DNA of 64,000 bases from Bradysia coprophila (GCF_014529535.1 NW_023503373.1:2604001-2668000); one strand, 5' to 3'. Shown: positions 11,262 through 22,475, counted from the stretch's first letter. Notes: generated by a model not told the origin, from the sequence alone. Made by a program: numbers and translations.

Positions 11262-11561
11262 ACGAAATAGTACTATATTTGGCAGCTGTCAACTATGATC
11301 ACTTTTGCTTGAAGTGTGTTGGTGTAATCTTAGAAATATAAATGGTGTGCCAAGTTATTCACCCTTTGTGGTAAAATTAGGAATGAGTGTGCCAAAGAAA
11401 AAAGTGTGCACAAAAATGTAATTCGCCTGCTAACAGTTTGACAGTGTGCGACTTTGGAAATTTTGTGTCAAATTAAACATTGTAAAAGAACAGTGCTTAC
11501 CCTCGCTCGGGATGGGGATAAGTTTGCGGTTTTTATAAGTTTAATCGGTGGCGGGACATTT

Positions 11562-11998
11562 CCACACCGTCAATATCGTCAGGAACGATTTTATCGTTTT
11601 TTTTGGACGATACTATCGTCTAAAGAACGATACTATCGTCTAAAGAACGATACTATCGTCTAAAGAACGATACTATCGTCTAAAGAACGATACTATCGTC
11701 TAAAGAACGATACTATCGTCTAAAGAACGATACTATCGTCTAAAGAACGATACTATCGTCTAAAGAACGATACTATCGTCTAAAAAACGATAATATCGTT
11801 TTTAGACTATAGTATCGTCCAAAAAAACGATAATATCGCCCAAAAAATTTTCATCCAGGACGATAATATCGTCTAAATTGAAAAATTCTAAAATATTGTC
11901 TGGACGATAGTATCGTTTTCTGGAGGATACTATCGTTTTTAAGACGATACTATCGTCTAGAAAACGATAATATCGTTCCTGACGATATTGACCGTGTA
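11562..11998. mobile_element. TIR element with a 20-bp palindromic tandem array
   Basis: The ends are inverted: CCGTCAATATCGTCAGGAAC near 11567-11586 and its near-complement near 11974-11993. From 11608 to 11787 there are nine 20-bp units, CGATACTATCGTCTAAAGAA, almost perfect; each contains the self-complementary core CGATACTATCG. The right part (11788-11975) holds decayed or inverted versions of the same core. No coding capacity. It is probably a MITE whose interior expanded by slippage. Confidence 0.8.
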
Positions 11999-12132
11999 GT
12001 TATGTCGCCTCATCGTTGAATTAAATTCATTGTTCTTTAGGAAAGCTACAGAACTGTTTTAAATTCTACAGGTCGAAGATTTTGATAAACTGATACAATC
12101 CACCTTCACTTGAATTTGAGCTCATTGTGAAC

Positions 12133-14006
12133 ATGTTCGTAAACTTGTCTGGTAAACGAAGTGAACAAAGTTTAAAAAGCCAAAAATAATTAACTATATT
12201 TATTATCCAGCCAAAATTCCACTGAGGTTTATAGTTTTTGGTATATTGTGCGTGGCCAGCATGGTGTCCTTTATCAGTCGTGGAAGTATGTCGATTGTAA
12301 TTCTGGCGATGACAAAACCTCTCAACGCTTCGATAGAACTACCAAATGTAAAATTGAAATAAGTTCAAAAAGATTAAAGTTTAAACATTCAATCACAACT
12401 AGTATGGAAAACGGTATGACTGGTCTGCGTATGAACAGAGTTTAGTGATTGGATCATATTTTTGGGGATACATTTGGATAACACTTTTGTCTGGCATATT
12501 TGCTGAAAAATATGGACCGAAGAAAATTGCTGGCTATAGTTTTGTCATTGGATCCGTATTATCTGCATTGGTACCCATGGTTGCAGAGTATGTCTGGATG
12601 GTAGTCAGTATACGTTGTCTTATTGGTCTCGCAATGGCAAGTAGAAATGTGTTTTATGTGGGTCATAATATGTTAAAGTTTTCTGTTAAAGGGTGCGATT
12701 TCACCGGCGCTACAAGCGGCAATTTCAAATTGGGCACCGCCAGATGAACTGGGGAAATTTCAGTCTGTTTACATGGCCGGTGGAATTGGTCTTGTAATAG
12801 ACTGGTGCATGTCGGGATTCATAATCAAACACTTGGGCTGGACGTATTCATTTTACATCACCTCGGCACTGTTAGGATTGTTCGCGATTGTATGGTTTTT
12901 AATTATGTATGATTCTCCCAGCGATCATCCGAAAATATCGACTGCGGAAAAGGATTACATTTTAAGTAGATTGAACGCAACACCCACCAAATCTAAGGTA
13001 TGCATTTTCAGTTTGTGCCAATTGTATCCGTTTATTCGACTAAGTTTTCTGATTGAAGCCATGGCCGCCTTTTAAATCGATTTTATTATCCGTACCGGTT
13101 TGGGCATTGGTTTTCTTTCACTTTGGCAACATATATCCGATGTACGTTTTCATAACATCCGTTCCGAAGTATTTTAGTGACGTAATTACGACCCGCCTCC
13201 ATTACTGATAAAATTGATTTATTTTTTAAAACAAATTCTAGGTTCATCAATTAAACATAGCCACTGTAGGCATATTGAGCAGTATTCCACAATTATTAAG
13301 ATTTCCTTTCTCTCTGTTATTTGGAGCATTTGGAGATTATGTGCTTAAAAAGGAGATGATGAGCATATTGATGGCAAGAAAATTATTTTCGATAATAAGT
13401 AACTGACCTAACGTGCCCCTGACAACTTAACTATTAATGATATCACTCTTTTCTTAGCTCATTTTCTGCCCTCTGCATTTTTAATCGCTTTGCCATTCTT
13501 TGCCGATCAACCGTTTATTTGTGTTGCACTTATGACAATATCACTCGGTTTTAGTAGTGCCATTTCCATCACATCCATAGGGAATACTTACGATCTATCG
13601 CCGAATTTTGCAACAACTATTTTTAGCTGGATGCAGTCTATTGGATTAACGACAGGGTGAGTACTTTTGTATAACTGTAGTTCAACCGAATGACTGTTAT
13701 GATTTTCGTACAGATTTATAGTGCCACTGGTTGTAACGCATTTCACCAAAGAAAGGGTAATTCATTTGAGTATATGAAAGATTCTTCGGTGTAAACTTAA
13801 TCGAGATAATTTTTTAGAGTTCCAACGAGGAGTGGGGCTATGTATTTGTTGTGAGCGCTGTCGTATCGGTTATTGGTGCTATCATATTCATTATGTTTGG
13901 TAGTGGGGAAGTACAAAAGTGGAACAGTGTGGAAGTTATAAAAGAAGCGCCGATAGATGTAAAAGATGTGCCGAAAATTGAAATTTTTCGCAAAGTAGAA
14001 TCGTGA
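12133..14006 (+). CDS. SLC17-family anion/phosphate cotransporter, paralogue B
   Basis: Second tandem SLC17 carrier. Exons: 12133-12151, 12211-12347, 12403-12636, 12692-12997, 13059-13181, 13242-13398, 13458-13656, 13714-13756, 13818-14006; 468 residues. Hallmarks match paralogue A: SRGSMSIVILAMTKPL, SYEQ-type exon start (YDWSAYEQSLVIGSYFWG), FAEKYGPKK, SPALQAAISNWAPPDE, and PWPPFKS. The start sits in a 19-bp first exon (MFVNLS) whose donor GTAAAC and phase fit the next exon. The intron at 12637-12691 starts GCAAGT, a GC-AG intron; a GT donor four bases on would shift the frame. Paralogue A has no intron at that place. Substrate and tissue are unknown. The tandem layout and equal 3' exon sizes point to local duplication followed by divergence. 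Confidence 0.85.
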
Positions 14007-14092
14007 AATTATTACAACCAACTCTGATTAAAAACAAGTTGTGATAAGTAAAAATATTGATATTTAAGTGATGCAAATATATGCATTGAGCT

Positions 14093-14098
14093 ATTAAA
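14093..14098 (+). promoter_or_regulatory. Possible polyadenylation signal ATTAAA for SLC17 paralogue B
   Basis: The common variant ATTAAA lies 87 bases after the stop at 14006. Its position matches the signal of paralogue A. Confidence 0.35.
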
Positions 14099-14560
14099 AT
14101 GAAACTAGTTGAATTTGTCAAAAGGTCTTTTACACGAAACATTAGTCAGAGCCTCTCAGTCTTAGACTGTTTGCATAAATCATCTTCAAACACGTTTAAA
14201 ATGCCATCCACGTTAAGAAATACCATTCACGTTAGAAATGCCATCCACGTTAAAAAAAATTCCCACAAATGAATGACTGAACGAAACCTAAGTGAGGTTA
14301 CAGCTATAACTTGACGATGATATATATTGAATGTTTTAGATGTTTTACCGAAAACAAGTCATCTAGCTTACCAAAAGGAACGTAGTGCCTTCCGTGACTT
14401 CAACAGCCTCCGAATATTGTCTATGTTCACGCTATGGTCAGAGATTTTTGTCGTGTATTCAGCGAATGACCCGTTACTTGAGTATAACTAAATAGCAATA
14501 AAAACAGTTTCCCCGACCACTACTGTAAACTCAGACTATTGAAGCTATTGACTATATAGA
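14099..14560. other. Gene-free stretch after SLC17-B
   Basis: No gene seen. Near 14196-14250 the phrase ATGCCATCCACGTTA is repeated about three times with small changes, a short degenerate tandem repeat. Confidence 0.4.
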
Positions 14561-14657
14561 TATTGGCACTTGGGTGCCAATAGTCTATATGAATGCTATT
14601 AGCACTTGGGTGCGAATAGTCTATATGAAGACTATTGGCACTTGGTTGAAGGCTATT
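14561..14657. repeat. 36-bp tandem repeat, about 2.7 copies
   Basis: Units begin TATTGGCACTTGGGTGC at 14561, 14597 and 14633 with a period of 36 and few substitutions. Each carries a small inverted repeat (TTGGCAC..GTGCCAA in unit 1). Confidence 0.75.
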
Positions 14658-14883
14658 AACATAAAATGTTGTTTATGGTTTCTATTGTTTAAATGATCTC
14701 ATTCACATAATATTTGAACCACCCCTAATGCGATGTGATAAAAACGTAATTGAATTCAATCAGGCAGCTCCATCATAATCCGTAGTGTATTTCAAATAAT
14801 TGCACTTCGTATTTATTTCCTATCACCGCTTTGCTTACATTGTCACAACATTTGTGAGGTTTCGTTTCAACATTTCTGTTTAA

Positions 14884-16252
14884 TAGAGAACTTTAGCAAA
14901 TCATACAATAACGACAGAACCAATAATTCCCAACAATAACGAAAACGATATTGACACGGAAAAATTTTATCATTGTGAATGAGGCGAGATAAGTAAATAT
15001 GTTCACAAATCATGGTGTGTTATGTGGTGGTAAAATTCAAACTTTCTTGTGAAAGTAGATACATAAACAAAAATGAAATTCGAATAGAAGCACATAACTT
15101 TTCGGGTTGAAATTGTCTATATACTGCCGTATAGTCGCGAAATTACACTATTAACGTAGAAATCTAGCGCTACTCTAAATTCCTTGCCAATTTGGCGCTC
15201 TAAAGGCGAGCTATGTCAGCCATAACTAAAAGGAAATCCACACTTTCTAAGTAGTGATACCGGTTTCCCTGATACAAAAATGAGTGTATTTCAATTGGGA
15301 TACCGGCATCCCGGTATAAATAAAAGGAAAATCCACACTTTCTAAGTCGGTATTCCGGCATTCGTGATACAAAATGTGTGTATCTCAGTTGAGATACCGA
15401 CATTCGTGATAGAAAATGCGTGTATCTCAGTTGGGATTCCGGCATCCGTGATACAAAATGCGTGAATATCAGTTGGGATACCAGTATCCCGGTATAAGTA
15501 AAAGAATTATCTACACTCGGTATACCGGCATCCGTGATACAAAATGCGTGAATATCAATTGGGATACCGGCATCCGTGATGCAAAATGCGTGTATATCAG
15601 TTGGGATACCGGCATTCGTGATACAAAATGCGTGTATATCAGTTGGGATTCCGGCATTCGTGATACAAAATGCGTGAATATCAGTTGGGATACCAGTATC
15701 CCGGTATAAGTAAAAGAAAAATCTACACTCGGTTTACCGGCATCCGTGATACAAAATGCGTGTATCTCAGTTGAGATACCGGCATTCGTGATACAAAATC
15801 CACATTTTCTAGGTTGGGATACCGGTATCCCTGATACAATATGCGTCGGTATTAGAATAAAATCTGCATCTCAAAAATATATGTGCCTGAAACGCAACTG
15901 AATCTACCGCCAACCTATCACCAAGTACTCGTAAAAATTTTCTAAATCAAGTTAGCCATTGAAAAGTGCATATATGAGTGCGAAATGTCTCTATCTGATC
16001 TCGCGCGGAGCATTGCCACAGTTTATATAGAAACCTGAAATTTTTGTTTTTTCGAATTTAATTTTTGATAAAAGTATCTACTTTCACAAGAAAGTTTGAA
16101 TTCTACCACCACATGACACACCATGATTTGTGAACATATTTACCCATCTCACCTCATTCACAATGATAAAATTTTTCCGTGTCAATATCGTTTTCGTTAT
16201 TGTTGAGAATTATTGGTTTTGTCGTTATTGTGTGATTTGCTAAAGTTCTCTA
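14884..16252. mobile_element. Foldback element with a minisatellite core
   Basis: Terminal inverted arms of about 177 bp (14884-15061 and 16077-16252) start TAGAGAACTTTAGCAAATCA and are highly similar. The middle contains a minisatellite. AAT occurs just outside both ends and only once at the equivalent empty site near 2622, so the target duplication is probably 3 bp. There is no transposase, so it is non-autonomous. Confidence 0.8.
15285..15850. repeat. Minisatellite with roughly 42-bp units
   Basis: Repeats of the type GATACCGGCATCCGTGATAC followed by AAAATGCGTGTATATCAGTTGG, with some longer units containing GTATCCCGGTATAAGTAAAAG. The array fills the core of the foldback element. Open frames seen here are by-products of the repeat period. 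Confidence 0.85.
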
Positions 16253-16600
16253 ATATCCATTTCACGGTCACTATACAACAACTTGTATTTTAATTCGAAA
16301 CTTCTGTTGCAAATTGTGATGTACTCAAATTACGTGCATTGAATACTTACCAGGCCCCACTTTTTGAGTTGGTCAGGTCCCTTGATGACTGATTGTTTCA
16401 ATAGAATCTTGTCTTGCTTTGTCAAAAAAAAAATGTTCATTCCTTTAAAAAAAATCAGATAAACAAAAACTACTTGCCACACTTTCAAACAAGCGATGCT
16501 TAAGAGTCAATTTGCCAAAACTTCGGACAAGTTGTAAGAAACATTAAAATAAAACAAGCCATTGGCGATTATTGGATGGTATACAGTAATTGAATCAGGG

Positions 16601-16754
16601 CAACGCACATCAAGCAAAAGAGATCATAGTCGACAGCTGCCAAATAGAGTACTATTTTGTATGAAATGATTCTTTACAGTGTTTTACAATTGTTTGATAC
16701 ACTGTCAAGTTTGAGTACCCTATTTAGAATGCCACTCATGCTTGAAGTGCGTTG
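16601..16754 (+). mobile_element. Intact 154-bp MITE (empty-site relative of the RT composite)
   Basis: The ends are CAACGCACATCAAGC (16601-16615) and GCTTGAAGTGCGTTG (16740-16754). The perfect 7-bp duplication ATCAGGG lies outside at 16594-16600 and 16755-16761. The whole aligns end to end with the two halves of the element at 9141-11321 read on the minus strand, including the ATG that opens the RT frame there; in this copy that frame stops at the third codon. It has no coding capacity. Confidence 0.9.
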
Positions 16755-17020
16755 ATCAGGGTCATTTGAGTCTCCTGAGTCATTTGCAACAAAAAAAATC
16801 TTCGAAGTAGTTTCAAACAATGATAAGTAATATTTATTTGTTACATTCAATTCATGCGTAGATATTTATGTTTTCACACCAGAAATCACCGCGGCACGAC
16901 TTTCTTTGAGCTTAAATTTTGATTGAAGTGTACTAACACAAAAATTGTGTAGAATTCTTTACTTCCCGTCTGACGTATAAGACAATTTTAAGTCAGGGCT
17001 GCAGTTCTGCCACTGAAAAG

Positions 17021-17363
17021 AACCAACTAATTCAATTTTGTCATAAGAAAATTCATAAGTTCCTAGGGTATCTTCCGACTTCCCAGTATGGTCAGTGCGG
17101 CACTGTATCAAGTGTTTAATATCATATTACAATCATATTTTGTACGTTGGCCACTTACCGATAGCATTTGAAAAATTTTCACAAATTCACGAATACGAAA
17201 AATTCGACATATTTCCAAATCCTGCCGGTAAGTGACTAACATGATTATTGATTATAATATGCTAGCAAACACTTGATACAGTACCGCACTGACCATACCG
17301 GGAAGTCAGGATATACCCGATGGACGTATGCATTTTTATATGACAAAATTTAATTAGTTGGTT
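17021..17363. mobile_element. Palindromic MITE, about 343 bp
   Basis: The ends read AACCAACTAATTCAATTTTG and the inverse, with arms of about 150 bp sharing long blocks such as GGTCAGTGCGG.ACTGTATCAA. Flanking target duplication is not clear. No coding capacity. Confidence 0.7.
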
Positions 17364-17673
17364 TTTTTTCAAATTTTCAAATTTCATAGGCTTTTAATGA
17401 AATTTCTCGAAGCGTAGGGTGGCAGTTATAAGTACAAGAATTGATTGAGCTCTAACACCATCATCTTACTCGAAGAATTTCGGATATACTCATGAAATAC
17501 AGCAGCGTTGAGGATAATCAACCATTTGGCTAACTTTTTGTTTTTTGAAAAAGTTTATTTGGGCCGAACCAGGCTGTACTGCAATACTTGGCCAACCCGT
17601 GACAAAGGTGGAGCAAGCTCCTAGCACCTCGTCTGTATTCAAAAATACGACCATCAATTTAATAGAAAGTCAA

Positions 17674-18250
17674 TTTTTTTGATACCAACATTGAAAAATG
17701 ATACTTTCGCCCCGCATATGAGGGGCGAAAGTAAAAAAATGCATCCCACGGGGAGAAAGTACTTAACGAAGAGCGAACGCAACTGAACGAACAGCGAAAG
17801 TGACTGACGTCACAGAAAATGAGAGAAATGAGTCGAGTTGTTAACAAAATCCGCTCATATTATGCAGAATACTTTGATCAAAATTGTAAAACACTGTGCG
17901 CCAGTGTTCTTATTGAAATTAGCATACAAAGTTGATACTTTTTGTTACTGAATGATTTGTTAGTTATATCTTAATTTTTGTGTGTGTTATTGTTGTGATG
18001 GCTAAATTAAATTTTTCATATACCCCCGAATTTTCTGGCTAAATGCCTTTTTATTTCAACATTTTGTTGCGATGTTTGCGATACGTATCAATTTTCAATG
18101 TTGGTATCAAAAAAAATAGTATGAACGACTCGGGGCAAAAGTAAAAAAATTCAACCTGTGCGATTAGAGCCCTTGCCTTCGGCGCGGGCTCCAACTCTCG
18201 CACACGGTTGAATTTTTTTACTTTCGCCCCTTGTCATTCAATGTACTATT
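17674..18250. mobile_element. Repeat element R, copy 1
   Basis: Nearly identical to 29444-30046. It contains an inverted pair, GATACCAACATTGAAAAATG at 17682 and its near-complement ending at 18111, then a separate hairpin (TAAAAAAATTCAACC ... GGTTGAATTTTTTTA) with a GC-rich tip. A mini-hairpin CTTTCGCCCC/GGGGCGAAAG lies near 17704-17731. It lacks a 24-bp GC-rich palindrome present in copy 2. The small open frame at 17659-17847 (-) repeats in copy 2 but has no recognisable domain. Confidence 0.8.
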
Positions 18251-18989
18251 TCTTCTTCGGAAGAGGAGTACGACAAATCCAGTTTCGATGATTCGATCGT
18301 CGTAATAACTGACGACAGTGATGAAATGGAGAAAAAATAATCAAAGTCACCGCCGTAGAGAAGTTATAAAAATGAATATGAGAAAGTCTAGAGACTCCTA
18401 ACAAAAATATTCGAAGAAATTTTCTCGAAAATTTGTTGCAATTTACCTTCAATATACACAGTTCTGCATGCATGCATAAACGTAGGGAACAAATGTTTTA
18501 CATGAATATAACCAAGAGCGAACATAACGTTTTTGGTTGCTTGATTAGATTTTATTGGATTTATGTTGAGGAAAGGAAAGTCGCTACGCTGTGGTCACAG
18601 ACAACACCCTCGAATTTCGAGGTTTGAAATGCAACTTCCAACTTTTCTTCCCTCGTTGAACACCACGTTTTTCACAACAAAGGCTTCCGAAGAGGTGTTC
18701 TACCAAAATTCCTATCCTCCAGTCAACTGGTATTCTGCCATAAGTCAGATTAATTACCGAGACTATAACAGAACAGTCTTATGATTCCATGAATTCATAT
18801 TGTAGGACCAGACCTGGATTGGGTATCCGATCCCCGGCTCTTCTTGTACCATGGACAATGGACAAGGTCTGTGATGTAGTTTTGTTGAATTGGAGGTCCT
18901 GAAAAGGTCATCAAGATTTTTATGATGATTGGGTAGTACAAAGGGTCAAACAAGACCATGGTACAGTCGCTATCTGGGTCAGTGGATTA

Positions 18990-19500
18990 TGAAAAATGCA
19001 TCAGCTAAATCACATATCGATAAAGTCTTAAACAAATCCAAAGTCGTAACTACGTCATCTACTACGGAGCAGTCTAAAATCTCCTGACACAAAGACAATG
19101 TTCTACAAATCCATCATGAGACCAATTGTATGCTACGCTTTACCGATTTGAGCAAATCCATCAACCACGTCGTCTGAACAAATGGAACGAACAGACTTAG
19201 CGAAAGGAAAATTCTACGATCCACCACAAATACGTATCGCGAACGTGGACGCTTCTTGTATGTCAACGACTCTTTGCTTTACCAAGACCGTTAGAGTGAT
19301 CGTTTCATCGCAAACCAGGCCCTAACCTTCATTGATCGTTGTGCTGAAAGTGAGGATCGTGACATAAATGTTCTTGCCCGTTTTGGAAAGTGGAGATCAA
19401 AAGGCTCGCTCCTAGACATAATGAGATTCTCATCTACAACCGTAGCCAAATGGGTGCACGGCGTCAAGTTTACACTACGAACTAATGAGGGCGTAAATTT
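18990..19500 (+). pseudogene. Decayed LINE reverse-transcriptase C-terminal fragment
   Basis: Frames shift and stops interrupt, but conceptual pieces resemble the thumb and tail of a jockey-type LINE RT: ASAKSHIDKVLNKSK, KTMFYKSIMRPIVCYALPI, then SERKILRSTTNTYRERGRF and VNDSLLYQDR. No complete domain remains. The RT type differs from that at 9189-11261. Confidence 0.55.
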
Positions 19501-19509
19501 CAATTTTTG

Positions 19510-21350
19510 AATTTTTTTCTTGCAAATTGAGATTTCTGTGTTTTCTCAAATTTTTGCTTATGATCAGTGTCCGGCTCCTTTTGCTTTTGTGTTAGTCTAG
19601 ATTTTCTCAATTGTACTCTTCGTTCTCGAATTTTTTTTCGCTATGACATTTTGTAAACTTTCTTTCAAACGCGATACTTTATAATGAATCTTTGTCAACA
19701 TAAAGTAGCAGGATTAACTTGTTCCGTGATTTCATTTGTTAGATTTATCGTCTTTGTTCTATCAAACAAATAAAGAAACATTACAAAAAGACCATTGTAC
19801 AGCGATCTGACGAAAAAGTGCATATCAGTGCCATCGTGGAAAATTGGAACTATTCTATTGATTTGCTTTTCATTTTGTCTTTATTTAATTATTGATTTAT
19901 TTGTCAACATATTTTTTATAGCTTAGGGTATTTGCTCTAGTACAACAGTGCACATGGGTAGTCTTATTAAATATATATTTTTTCTCTCTTTTTTAACAAT
20001 ATTCTCTTTGTATAATAAAAATAAAATTTTGTCATTTGTTTTAATGGTTGACTGAAATACTTCTTGATATGCTGAGAAACAAGAACAACATCTTGGTATT
20101 ATTAGCAGTAAATTTTCTATTAAAAAAACGGTTGAATCCTACATTTTCAAGTAAAATAACATTTTTCTGAAATTATCATTATTCATGAAATTATGAATAA
20201 AATTATGTTCTTAGCCGAGACAAGGAGATTTACACAAAATATACATCCTTGCCTTGTTCTACATGGTGTAGGAATTTTATTTTTTAAATTTTAATTAATT
20301 TTTAAATATATTTTGGGCATTTAATTAGTGTGTATATCTTAGCAAATTATTTTTTGTTCTCAATTTAAATGATTTTTCTCACTAAATATCTTTGCTTTGC
20401 CTATCAACAAGTTCACTAATGAAATTTTTATTTAATTGCAATCTATAATTGTAGTAACGTATTTAATAGTCTTTCATGTAATATACATTCCGTGCCCAGA
20501 AATCGTTTGTATTTCATTGATTAAGCATTTCGTTCGGTCTGGTCCATTATTCAGAATTAGAGCTCTAAAAGCACCTAAATAAAATCTTTGATTTTCTGAT
20601 ATATCTTTTACGAATTAGGAATTAATAATTGGAATGTTTATCATTTCAATTCTGAACAATGCATTTCCGAGCATGTTAAGTATAATACAAAAATCGGGAA
20701 AACGTTAAAGGTCAACTAAGGGCAACAATGAATTTCCTATATAATTTTCTCTTTCTTTGAATTTCAAATCGACTATGCTGATGTTTTCAACGCGAATGTT
20801 TGTCTAAGTCAAGTCTATAAAATTTATTTTGCAATCGATAATCTAAGAATGTTGTGACTAATCAGACTATTTTAAGAAAAAAACTAAGGATTTTGGTTCT
20901 AATATCTTCACTGTAGAAAAAATGAACTTAGAACTAATTAGTTTTCCAAGTTTTCCATGCTTCGGCTCCTTAAAAAAGCATAGATCGCTAAAAATCAGAA
21001 ATGCTTCATTTCTGCATTTACGTTTCAGTCAGAGACTCTTCAATAATTCAACAAGTCTCCTGTCAGACATTAATTTGTATAACAGAAAATTTAGGGAAAA
21101 ATTAATTCAAAATTCACCGCAAGAATATATATAATTGACAGCAATTCAGTGATAGAAAACAAAGCAAAAAAAAAAACATTTTAATCAGAAATCTACAATT
21201 GTAAAATGTGGGGGAGTTAGAGAGTGGGTGTCAGAAAATAGTTTGTACTTTTCGAATTCCTTTTGCATTTAAATCAAAAATACTAAAATGATCAAATAAG
21301 ATTTTTCTTTGTCGAAACCAGCGAGGTTACTGACTGGGAGCATTTCAGAC
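19510..21350. other. Gene-free AT-rich stretch
   Basis: No gene, array or strong palindrome seen. The open frame at 20922-21134 has no family features. Confidence 0.45.
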
Positions 21351-21352
21351 AT

Positions 21353-21530
21353 GCACTGAACCAAGCACTAGCGAATTTCTTAACGCCCTCACTTAAAAGG
21401 GCTGACATTTAAACAAAATGTCAGGATTCGGCACATTTCAAGTGAATGCGGGGAAATTTAATCTAATGTCTCTAATGTTGCATACGCAGGCCCCACTTGA
21501 AAAATCTGTTCGAGTGCTTGGCTCAGTGCT
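21353..21530. repeat. Short foldback, about 178 bp
   Basis: GCACTGAACCAAGCACT near 21353 faces AGTGCTTGGCTCAGTGCT ending near 21530, with weaker matching inward for about 35 bases. Probably a MITE remnant. Confidence 0.5.
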
Positions 21531-22475
21531 ATGATAAAACATTTAACAAAACTAAGGTGAGGTTACGTTTGAAAGTACCGTATCTTGTAGATGACCAGTG
21601 CATAGAAATAACTTAAAATAATTTTAACGAAACTACAGATAATGTCAACCAAATCTGTGTCTTTAACCAACTGATTCAACCGTAAAAAGACACCGCTGAT
21701 ATAGGTTTCTCAGTGTGATTGTATGAGTGGAACAGCTGGACAAAATGTACATACAAATTCGGTGGACGTTAACTGTACTACCATGCACAGAACAAACATG
21801 ACTTAAAATTCACTTCATCAATGGATTAACTTCATATAACATAATATAACCGACCTAACACTTTCATTATTCAACATCAATTCTCAACGGGCCAGCGCGG
21901 GTTCGCAATTATTATATGAATCAGTGAGCCCATTTTATTGCACTGAAATGTCCACAACATGTTAGTGTTGACGACTTACTGAAGAAACGATTTATTCCTG
22001 ATGAAACGTTGACTAGTCGTCGTTTCTTCAGGAACTCGCCGTTTCTACAGGAAGTTGTCGATACCTATGTCGTCGAAACTTCAGTGCAAAACAAATTTTC
22101 ACTTATCATTACTAAATTGAAGCTGGAAAAAAGTAAAAAAAAAAAAATAAAATAAAAATTTTGTTCAATGTTGAATCAAATTTGTTTTTATATTTTAGCT
22201 TAACGTGAATAAAATTCAGAAAATAAACAGTACGTCTAAGTAAATTAAAAATGAAAAAACGGGCAAAAATTAACAAATAAAAAAAAATATTAAAACTTTT
22301 TTTAAAATGCTCTTTATGAAGAGTGTTACTTAAAACATATAAATTAATCATAAATATCATGACTATCAAAATAAATACAAAAATTTCAATCTTTTGTTCA
22401 TTAAAAATGTGTACAAAAAACAAAACGAACTGAAAATATTTTTGTTCTTTTTTCTCTTTCTCTCAAAAACAAAGT
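21531..22475. other. Gene-free stretch downstream of the sugar transporter
   Basis: It probably includes the 3' UTR of the minus-strand transporter. It is low-complexity and A/T-rich between 22120 and 22440. I could not place a convincing minus-strand AATAAA close to the stop. Confidence 0.35.

Larger units (their letters stand above)
9141..11321 (-). mobile_element. 154-bp MITE split by a LINE-type RT insertion (composite)
   Basis: The outer ends are 15-bp inverted repeats (CAACGCACTTCAAGC at 9141-9155; its near-complement at 11307-11321, 14 of 15 matching). The 7-bp direct repeat GTGTAAT lies directly outside at 9134-9140 and 11322-11328. Inside, the 10-bp direct repeat AAGCGTGAAA occurs at 9152-9161 and 11179-11188 and brackets the RT-bearing insert. 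Removing the insert plus one repeat copy (2027 bp) leaves 154 bp, exactly the length of the unsplit relative at 16601-16754. The 7-bp duplication and CA..TG ends could fit a P-like DNA transposon; the MITE class is only a guess. Confidence 0.9.
14700..16345 (+). repeat. Diverged interspersed repeat, copy 2 (split by a foldback)
   Basis: The two flanks, 14700-14883 and 16253-16345, together align with the uninterrupted copy at 2433-2718. The junction falls at a single AAT in copy 1, which appears on both sides of the foldback here. Confidence 0.6.

Noticed and set aside
9141-11321. An autonomous TIR transposon that encodes a reverse transcriptase
   Set aside because: The internal 10-bp duplication, the A-tail at the RT end and the exact 154-bp remainder show an RT insertion into a MITE, not a new transposon class.
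9112-11396. Inverted TTTGGCACACT at 9112-9122 and 11386-11396 as a third, outer element
   Set aside because: Only 11 bases match, further sequence does not pair well and no target duplication is visible; left as a weak possibility.
11608-11787. CRISPR-like array
   Set aside because: The units follow head to tail with no spacers, the context is a eukaryotic genome and there are no cas genes.
12637-12692. Frameshift making SLC17-B a pseudogene
   Set aside because: A GC donor with full GCAAGT consensus restores phase and alignment, and all other exons are intact.
12445-12747. Continuous 100-codon ORF in SLC17-B past residue AMASRNV
   Set aside because: The second half does not match the family; it is read-through of the GC-AG intron at 12637-12691.
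15458-15709. ORF of repeated RDTKCVYISWD units as a repeat protein
   Set aside because: It is the translation of a 42-bp minisatellite inside a foldback element; no start context or conservation.
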